DNA of 64,000 bases, taken from assembly GCF_046250185.1 (NCBI RefSeq), contig NZ_CP176469.1; one strand, written 5' to 3'. The notes beneath the pieces are model-generated. The model was given only the letters and a program-made list of their open reading frames with translations, was not told the DNA's origin and did not search any database. Both the position numbers and the translations under genes were made by a program. Positions 58,965 to 64,000 of the stretch are shown here, piece by piece. The stretch's first letter is position 1. The number at the start of each line of letters is the position of its first letter. The DNA comes from Litorimonas sp046250185 (GTDB lineage: Bacteria; Pseudomonadota; Alphaproteobacteria; Caulobacterales; Maricaulaceae).

Positions 58965-59306
58965 ATGAGTAAACGTGACGATCTAATCGCAAAATATGCA
59001 GCCGACTTGAAAGAGAAATGCGGCGTCAATCCAGATATGGATTTCTTGACGAAAGTGACGATTGGCTGTGGCCCGTCAATCTATAATCGCGACTCGTCCA
59101 CTGTGTCCGCGTCCGATCCAAAAGAGCTAGAGACAGTCAAAAAGAACTTCTTGATGAAAAAGCTCGGTCTGTCTGATGGCCCAAAACTTGATGAAGCGAT
59201 CAACGCCGTGATGGATCAGTATGGTCGCTCGACGAAATCCAAATATCGCGCGGTCGTGTATTATCTGCTCGCCAAGCACTTTAATAAAGAGAACGTCTAC
59301 AAGTAG
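58965..59306 (+). CDS. DUF2853 family protein
   Basis: A 113-residue cytoplasmic, Lys-rich helical protein. The text CGVNPDMDFLTKVTIGCGPSIYNRDSSTVSASDPKELETV and VVYYLLAKHF matches DUF2853; function unknown. A TAGGGG ribosome site precedes ATG 58965. A terminator lies just downstream, inside the end of the convergent mutY gene. Confidence 0.85.
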   Translation: MSKRDDLIAKYAADLKEKCGVNPDMDFLTKVTIGCGPSIYNRDSSTVSASDPKELETVKKNFLMKKLGLSDGPKLDEAINAVMDQYGRSTKSKYRAVVYYLLAKHFNKENVYK

Positions 59307-59319
59307 ATAGCTCTCAGAC

Positions 59320-60402
59320 TTATGTGGGAAGCCCTGCCGCGCGCAGGGCTTTTTTGTAGGCGGTTGGGACAGCCTGATCGGGCAGGGTTGCAACCGCAAC
59401 CCAATGCCCATCAGGCTTCTGTGCCGTTTCAGCGCGGTAAATATCCAGCCGCAATTCAAAATGTGTAAAGACGTGTTTGACGCGGCCATCTTTTTCGGGG
59501 CCGTCGAGCTTCTCCCAATTCCGCATAGCTGGTGCGGCGGCAAAGGGGTCTTTGGGCGGCTTGCTGGCCCACTCTGTGCCAGGCAGTCCCGTCATGCCAC
59601 CGAGCAATCCTGTATCAGGGCGGCGCTCTAACAAAATCTCCTCACCCCTCAGCAAGATAAAGACAGCGCCGTAGCGAATGGGCTGCTTTTTCTTGGGCAT
59701 TTTCTTCGGAAAGTCAGTTGGGTCGCCCGCTTTGAACGCCGCGCAAAATGTTTGCCACGGACAGGCTTTGCATTTTGGCGAAGTCGGCGTGCAGACCGTC
59801 GCGCCAAGGTCCATCAGGGCTTGCCCATAATCCCCCGCGCGTTTCGGTGATGCCAGCGCGCGTGCCAAATCTCGTAGCTCATTTTTCGCTTTGGGCAGTG
59901 GGTTTTGGACACGAAAGATTCGACTAATCACACGTTCTACATTGCCGTCGACAATATTGGTGGCCTCATCAAAACAGATCGCGGCTATCGTTGCCGCTGT
60001 GTAAGGGCCAATGCCCGGCAGCTTGAGCAGTTCGGATTCTGACTGCGGAAACACACCGCCGAACTCGTCCCGCACGATTTGCGCGCATTTATAAAGATTC
60101 CGCGCCCGCGCATAATAACCCAGCCCCGCCCACATCGCCATGACCTGCTCTCGGTCAGCATTGGCCAAATCGATGACCGTAGGAAACTCAGCTAAGAATT
60201 TCTCCCAATAAGGTGTGGCATGTGGGATCGTCGTTTGCTGGCTCATAATTTCGGACAGCCAGATTGCGTAGGGGTCAGGGGTTATCCCACGCGCACGATC
60301 TTCGGGACGCACACGCCAAGGTAAGGTGCGCCCTTGCGCATCATACCAGGCGAGCAAGTTATCCCGCATCTTTCGGATATCTGTCGAAGATTTCATTCTC
60401 AA
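59320..60402 (-). CDS. mutY: A/G-specific adenine DNA glycosylase
   Basis: Removes adenine mispaired with 8-oxoguanine. The 360-residue protein has catalytic Glu in SEIMSQQT, a helix-hairpin-helix LPGIGPYTAATIAAICF followed by catalytic Asp in VDGNVERVISR, and a [4Fe-4S] cluster site C-x6-C-x2-C-x5-C (CTPTSPKCKACPWQTFC). The C-terminal NUDIX-like domain recognises oxoG. It is divergent from dciA with about 50 bases between starts. Confidence 0.95.
   Translation of the reverse strand: MRMKSSTDIRKMRDNLLAWYDAQGRTLPWRVRPEDRARGITPDPYAIWLSEIMSQQTTIPHATPYWEKFLAEFPTVIDLANADREQVMAMWAGLGYYARARNLYKCAQIVRDEFGGVFPQSESELLKLPGIGPYTAATIAAICFDEATNIVDGNVERVISRIFRVQNPLPKAKNELRDLARALASPKRAGDYGQALMDLGATVCTPTSPKCKACPWQTFCAAFKAGDPTDFPKKMPKKKQPIRYGAVFILLRGEEILLERRPDTGLLGGMTGLPGTEWASKPPKDPFAAAPAMRNWEKLDGPEKDGRVKHVFTHFELRLDIYRAETAQKPDGHWVAVATLPDQAVPTAYKKALRAAGLPT
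59331..59355 (+). terminator. Rho-independent terminator of the DUF2853 gene, within mutY
   Basis: GCCCTG (59331-59336) pairs with CAGGGC (59344-59349), followed by six T. It lies in the last 12 codons of mutY on the other strand, so the mutY tail is constrained by both. Confidence 0.88.
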
Positions 60403-60454
60403 TATGCTCTGTCGCCTTTACGCCCGCCCCGCAATAGGCCAATTTGAGGCAAGT

Positions 60455-60979
60455 ATGGATAAACGCAATACAGATATCGCTCTGACGCAATATTTAGAGA
60501 GCAAACGCGCCAAGCCGCAATTTCGGCCAGCGCCGACGGCTGGTATGGCAGTGAACCGCGTGATGCGTCCGCTGTCCAAGGGGCGGGGCGGTGGTAGCTC
60601 GGCTTTGGCGCTCGGCAAAGTCTGGCCTGATATTATGGGCCCGCGCTGGTCCAAGATTTCCTCGCCAGTCAGGTTTGTTGGCAGTAAGGATGGTCGTACC
60701 CTTATTATATCTGCCCCAGGACCAGCGGCTGCCCTGATCATGGCCGCGAGTCGCCCCATCATCGAGCGCTTAAACGCGCATTTAGGCGAGGGTCACGTGA
60801 CCAAGCTCCGCGTCGTGCAGTCCAAAATGACCGCCACCCAATCCGCAGTCCCCAAGCGCGGTCTATCGCCGCGCGAGGCCGAACAACTGCAAGATAGCCT
60901 TTCTCAGGTCAAACAAAGCGGGCTAAAGCAAGCGCTCGAGAAACTAGGGCGCGGCGTTATGTTAGATAGGAAGCCATAA
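60455..60979 (+). CDS. dciA: DciA-like replicative helicase loader (DUF721)
   Basis: A 174-residue protein with an N-terminal DUF721/DciA domain: ALALGKVWPDIMGPRWSKISSPVRF and LIISAPGPAAALIMAASRPIIERLN. DciA loads the DnaB helicase in bacteria lacking DnaC/DnaI. The C-terminal 60 residues are linker-like and end in a helical SLSQVKQSGLKQALEKLGRGV. ATG 60455 is chosen because GAGG lies six bases upstream; a longer frame from 60326 overlaps mutY. The next gene begins two bases after its stop. Confidence 0.85.
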   Translation: MDKRNTDIALTQYLESKRAKPQFRPAPTAGMAVNRVMRPLSKGRGGGSSALALGKVWPDIMGPRWSKISSPVRFVGSKDGRTLIISAPGPAAALIMAASRPIIERLNAHLGEGHVTKLRVVQSKMTATQSAVPKRGLSPREAEQLQDSLSQVKQSGLKQALEKLGRGVMLDRKP

Positions 60980-60980
60980 T

Positions 60981-61691
60981 ATGTTGAAGTCATTATTCTT
61001 AGGAGTTGCTGCTTTAAGTGCGTTCTCCTTACCCGCGCTGGCGCAGCAAACGCCAATCCCAAAAGCTCCGGATTATGTCTTGACCGAAGCCCCTGATGAT
61101 CACGCCATTGGCGACGTAACCGCACCCACAACCATGATCGTTTGGGCCTCTGTCACATGCGGCCATTGCGGCAGCTGGTTTTCTGACGAATGGCCGACGG
61201 TCAAAAAAGAGCTAGTTGAGACAGGTAAGCTACGTTTCGTCATGCGGGAGTTGCCAACTGCGCCAGCGGCTTTGTCTATGACAGGTTTTATGATGGCGGA
61301 ATGTGCGCCTAAGGATTCTTATTTTGACGTGATCGAATACCAGATGAAGCAGCAAGAAGACATTTTCGCCGATGCCAAAGCGGGCAAGGGCCAAGAGGCC
61401 TATGCCAAAGTCGGTGCGCTGGCGGGACTCAACAATGATACAGAGATCGAAGCCTGCCTCCGCGATGAGAGCCAGTTCGACCATATCAGCCTATCCCAAG
61501 ACCGGGCTGAAGCCGCAAAAGTCAAAGGCGTCCCGGCCTTTTTCGTTAATGGCGTGGCGTATAAAGGCCCGCAAGATTCCAAGACCATTGTCGATATGAT
61601 CAAAACAATGGACGAAATGGGCGTATCGACCATGCCAGACGAGATGACACGCGAAGATGCACACACGGATCATAGCGGCCATAAACACTGA
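60981..61691 (+). CDS. DsbA-family thiol oxidoreductase, periplasmic
   Basis: A 236-residue exported thioredoxin-fold protein. The signal peptide ends near ALAQQ (residue 22). The active site is CGHC (ASVTCGHCGSWF), with the alpha-helical insert typical of DsbA (ESQFDHISLS region). The cis-Pro loop is KGVPAFFVNGV. The C-terminus is His-rich (THTDHSGHKH), possibly metal-binding. It is the first of two such genes before smc. Confidence 0.9.
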   Translation: MLKSLFLGVAALSAFSLPALAQQTPIPKAPDYVLTEAPDDHAIGDVTAPTTMIVWASVTCGHCGSWFSDEWPTVKKELVETGKLRFVMRELPTAPAALSMTGFMMAECAPKDSYFDVIEYQMKQQEDIFADAKAGKGQEAYAKVGALAGLNNDTEIEACLRDESQFDHISLSQDRAEAAKVKGVPAFFVNGVAYKGPQDSKTIVDMIKTMDEMGVSTMPDEMTREDAHTDHSGHKH

Positions 61692-61747
61692 TTTGACGGC
61701 TAAACCGTCTTTCATCCACAGCTTGCGCGTAAGGTTTCTTTAACGGA

Positions 61748-61762
61748 TTAACAGAACCTTAA
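61748..61762 (+). promoter_or_regulatory. CtrA-type box TTAA-N7-TTAA
   Basis: TTAA (61748-61751), CAGAACC, TTAA (61759-61762) is a perfect match to the CtrA consensus. It lies 41 bases before the second DsbA gene, which leads into smc, so cell-cycle control of both is possible. An unproven prediction. Confidence 0.5.
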
Positions 61763-61803
61763 GCCATGACTTGATATCTATCCATAAATTGCGAGACTGA
61801 CCT

Positions 61804-62499
61804 ATGTTTGATTCTACCCTATTTGATTCGCGCCGTTCCTTAATTGTCAGCGCCTTTGCCGCTGTCGCCCTGATCGCTTGTGGCGGCGGAGAGGCGACCT
61901 CTACCGATACAGTGTCCGAGGGCGGCCAATATGAAGTCGCAGGGGATTACGCGATCGGCAATAAAGACGCCAAGGTGACAGTCGTCGAATATGCCTCCGT
62001 TGTTTGCGGGGCATGTGCGAACTGGGCGACGACAGTTTATCCTGACTTTAAGGCGAAATATGTTGATACAGGCAAAGTTCGCTACGTCTTCCGTCCGTTC
62101 CCAACGAGCCCAGCAGAGCTGGCCGATGCGGGTCACATGATCGCCATGTGTGCAGCTGAAGACAAATTCATGCAAAATATCAAGCTGCAGTTTGAGCGTC
62201 AGAAACAAATCTTTGAAATGGCCAATCAAGGCAAAGCGCGTGATGCCTATGTCAGCTTGGCCAAAGCGTCTGGCCTGTCAGAAGATGAATTTCTCGCCTG
62301 TATGCAAAATCAAGACATTCGCGCGAAATATGACGCGGTTGTCCAAGGCGGTGTTGATGCAGGTGTGTCTGGCACGCCGTCCTTCTTCATCAATGGCGAG
62401 AAATCAAAAGTCTTCACGCTAGAGAGCATGGACGAAGTGATCCTTCCGCTATTGGGCGAGGCTGTGCCAGCTAAAGCGCCTGCTGAGCCGACTGAGTAG
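61804..62499 (+). CDS. DsbA-family lipoprotein thiol oxidoreductase
   Basis: A 231-residue protein. The signal ends in a lipobox LIAC (Cys26), so a membrane-anchored lipoprotein is likely. The thioredoxin part has CGAC (ASVVCGACANWA, about residues 68-75) and cis-Pro GTPSFFINGE. It resembles the preceding gene over the whole fold, so they are likely an old duplication. It ends five bases before smc. A perfect CtrA-type box is 41 bases upstream. Confidence 0.88.
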   Translation: MFDSTLFDSRRSLIVSAFAAVALIACGGGEATSTDTVSEGGQYEVAGDYAIGNKDAKVTVVEYASVVCGACANWATTVYPDFKAKYVDTGKVRYVFRPFPTSPAELADAGHMIAMCAAEDKFMQNIKLQFERQKQIFEMANQGKARDAYVSLAKASGLSEDEFLACMQNQDIRAKYDAVVQGGVDAGVSGTPSFFINGEKSKVFTLESMDEVILPLLGEAVPAKAPAEPTE

Positions 62500-62504
62500 C
62501 TCTT

Positions 62505-64000
62505 ATGGGGTCTTTGGCGTTCAATTCTATCACGCTGGCGGGATTTAAATCCTTCGTCGAGCCGACTGAGTTTTTGATCGAATCAGGACTAACAGGGATT
62601 GTCGGGCCAAATGGTTGCGGCAAGTCTAACCTACTCGAAGCCATTCGTTGGGTTATGGGTGCTAATTCTGCCAAAGCCATGCGCGGCGCGGCCATGGACG
62701 ACGTCATCTTCAATGGCACCAAAACGCGCCCAGGCCGAAATCAAGCCCACGTAATGCTAAGCGTCGACAATTCTGCCCGTATCGCGCCGCCAGCGTTTAA
62801 CGATGCTGACACACTCGAAGTCATGCGGGTCATTACGAAGGGCGGCGGCTCTAAATACAAAATCAACGGTCAGACTGTGCGGGCCAAGGATGTGCAGCTA
62901 CTATTTGCCGATGCGTCAACAGGGGCGAACTCGCCCGCGTTGGTGCGCCAAGGCCAAATCAGTGAGCTGATCGCGGCAAAGCCGTCCAACCGTCGCCGCA
63001 TTTTGGAAGAAGCCGCAGGCATTTCGGGCCTCCACACGCGCCGTCACGAGGCTGAGCTACGTCTGCGGGCGGCTGAGAATAATCTGGATCGACTGGATGA
63101 TATTATCGGGCAGATCGAAAGCCAGCTACTCTCTCTGCGCCGCCAATCCCGCCAAGCCACACGATACAAGCGCCTCGCAGGTGAGATTAACGAGTATAAA
63201 GCACTGCTATGGCTCAAACGCTGGCAGGCGGCTCTCGACACACTCGCGGGTGCGCAGGACGCATTGAAAGCCTGTGAAGCACAGGTTGCGGACACGGCAA
63301 CAAAAGCGTCAGAACTCACCCGCAAAGCCTCTGAACTCGCTGGCCTCCTTGATCCTAAACGTGAAGAGCAGTTGATTGCTGCGGCATTATTGGCGCGATT
63401 AAATGCAGCTAAGGAAGCACTGGAAGCGGATGAAAACGCGGCCAATACAGAGATCAAAAAACTAGAGCGCCAAATCGACCAACTCGCCGCTGATCTGGAG
63501 CGTGAGAGCGGCATTGTGATGGACAGTGAGGAAGCCCAAGCTCGACTGTCCGAGGAATTTGCCGCCCTGTCAGCGGTTAAAGATACCAGCGCTGCGCTTG
63601 ATGCGGCAGCCGACGCGGCAGCGGAAGCGTTGCAAACCCGCAATGCGTTGGACGAAGATTACAATGCGCTGAACCGTCAAGCGGCGGCACAAACGGCTCG
63701 CACGGACGCCAATGCCCGCGAAGTCAGCCAGTTTGAGCAGCGTCTGTTCCGCCTCAAGAATGAGCGTGAAGAGGCCACATCGCGACTTGATGGTCTGAAC
63801 AAGGATAGCGGGGCAGGGGCGAACCTCTTTGCCGCTGGGGCCAAAGATGCGTTGACCGCCCTCGAAGCGGCTCGTGCGCAAGAACAAACTTTGTCAGCCA
63901 AACGCGCAGAGGCGGAAGACGTCGATCAAGCTGCTCGCGATGCCCTATCAGATGTGCGTCAGTCATTGGGCAAATTATCGGCCGAGAAAACCGCGATTGA
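62505..64000 (+). CDS. smc: Chromosome segregation protein SMC, 5' part
   Basis: The gene runs off the right edge; about 498 codons are visible of a usual length near 1150. ATG 62505 opens GSLAFNSITLAGFKSFVEPT with the SMC hinge-distal ATPase head: Walker A GPNGCGKSN (about residues 32-40), ALRWVMGxx-type text as AIRWVMGANSA, and the Q-loop region LVRQGQISELIAAKPSNRRRILEEAAG. Then a long coiled coil begins (REAENNLDRL onward). SMC organises the chromosome with ScpA/ScpB. It follows the two DsbA genes. Confidence 0.96.
   Translation, partial: MGSLAFNSITLAGFKSFVEPTEFLIESGLTGIVGPNGCGKSNLLEAIRWVMGANSAKAMRGAAMDDVIFNGTKTRPGRNQAHVMLSVDNSARIAPPAFNDADTLEVMRVITKGGGSKYKINGQTVRAKDVQLLFADASTGANSPALVRQGQISELIAAKPSNRRRILEEAAGISGLHTRRHEAELRLRAAENNLDRLDDIIGQIESQLLSLRRQSRQATRYKRLAGEINEYKALLWLKRWQAALDTLAGAQDALKACEAQVADTATKASELTRKASELAGLLDPKREEQLIAAALLARLNAAKEALEADENAANTEIKKLERQIDQLAADLERESGIVMDSEEAQARLSEEFAALSAVKDTSAALDAAADAAAEALQTRNALDEDYNALNRQAAAQTARTDANAREVSQFEQRLFRLKNEREEATSRLDGLNKDSGAGANLFAAGAKDALTALEAARAQEQTLSAKRAEAEDVDQAARDALSDVRQSLGKLSAEKTAI

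Noticed and set aside
63044..63643. 199-codon minus-strand frame rich in Ser and Ala
   Set aside because: Shadow of the SMC coiled coil.
1..64000. Prophage, insertion sequences, rRNA operon or CRISPR array
   Set aside because: No transposase, capsid, integrase or rRNA text and no regular repeat-spacer array was seen; the only repeats are the short ones listed.

Overview
The window is ordinary chromosome of an alphaproteobacterium, most likely a dimorphic or stalked type near Caulobacterales/Maricaulales (Hyphomonadaceae or Robiginitomaculaceae). This rests on the CcrM cell-cycle methyltransferase, the mutY - DciA (DUF721) - two DsbA-like proteins - smc order, a TIGR02302/DUF4175 protein, CIRCE-controlled groESL, and perfect CtrA-type boxes (TTAA-N7-TTAA). 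Genes are tightly packed with many 4-base overlaps. Base composition is moderate (slightly above half G+C by eye), with two clearly AT-rich patches: a restriction-modification pair and the middle of cysS. I name no species.

Layout. 1-0.9 kb: end of a P1-family peptidase, a GNAT acetyltransferase and tRNA-Arg(ACG). 0.9-1.6 kb: a scar with integrase-arm-like repeats. 1.6-5.1 kb: sugar-nucleotide genes galU, galE and a phosphomannomutase/phosphoglucomutase. 5.1-13.8 kb: thymidine kinase, an Fe(II) oxygenase, a NupC transporter, uridine kinase, a large TonB-dependent receptor with Pho boxes and a CtrA box in its promoter, and a PhoD phosphatase; together these read as a phosphate-responsive nucleotide-scavenging locus. 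13.9-16.5 kb: NifU-like scaffold, yidD, thrS. 16.5-22.7 kb: envelope polysaccharide genes (O-antigen-ligase-like protein, two GT2 enzymes, a GT39/ArnT-like enzyme, a C92-type cysteine hydrolase). 22.8-27.6 kb: a membrane protein, an EAL phosphodiesterase, a methyltransferase, chorismate mutase and tyrC.

27.6-33.7 kb: ftsE-ftsX-DUF218, a zinc-ribbon membrane protein and the large TIGR02302 protein. 33.7-39.5 kb: lptM-lysA, a tandem pair of secreted paralogs, small conserved proteins, argH and a TlpA-like thioredoxin whose start codon overlaps that of argH. 39.5-44.1 kb: small secreted proteins and groES-groEL with an RpoH-like promoter and CIRCE, followed by strong hairpins. 44.1-46.2 kb: an AT-rich insertion with an MT-A70 methylase and a BglII/BstYI-like endonuclease, then a gene-poor stretch. 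46.2-52.9 kb: folE, a ClpP-fold-like secreted protein, mosaic cysS, a lipoprotein with all subclass B1 metallo-beta-lactamase zinc ligands, two TIGR04282/TIGR04283-type transferases and rnhB.

52.9-57.5 kb: a polyhydroxyalkanoate cluster on the minus strand (phasin, phaC, phaZ, second phasin, TetR regulator) that resembles the pseudomonad phaC-Z-D-F-I arrangement rather than the usual alphaproteobacterial phaCAB/phaR. 57.7-64 kb: ccrM, DUF2853, mutY, dciA, two DsbA-family proteins and the 5' part of smc, which runs off the window. I saw no prophage, IS element, rRNA operon or CRISPR array. The most interesting items are the Pho/CtrA-controlled receptor-PhoD-nucleoside locus, the R-M island, the mosaic cysS, the B1 beta-lactamase lipoprotein and the class II-like PHA cluster.
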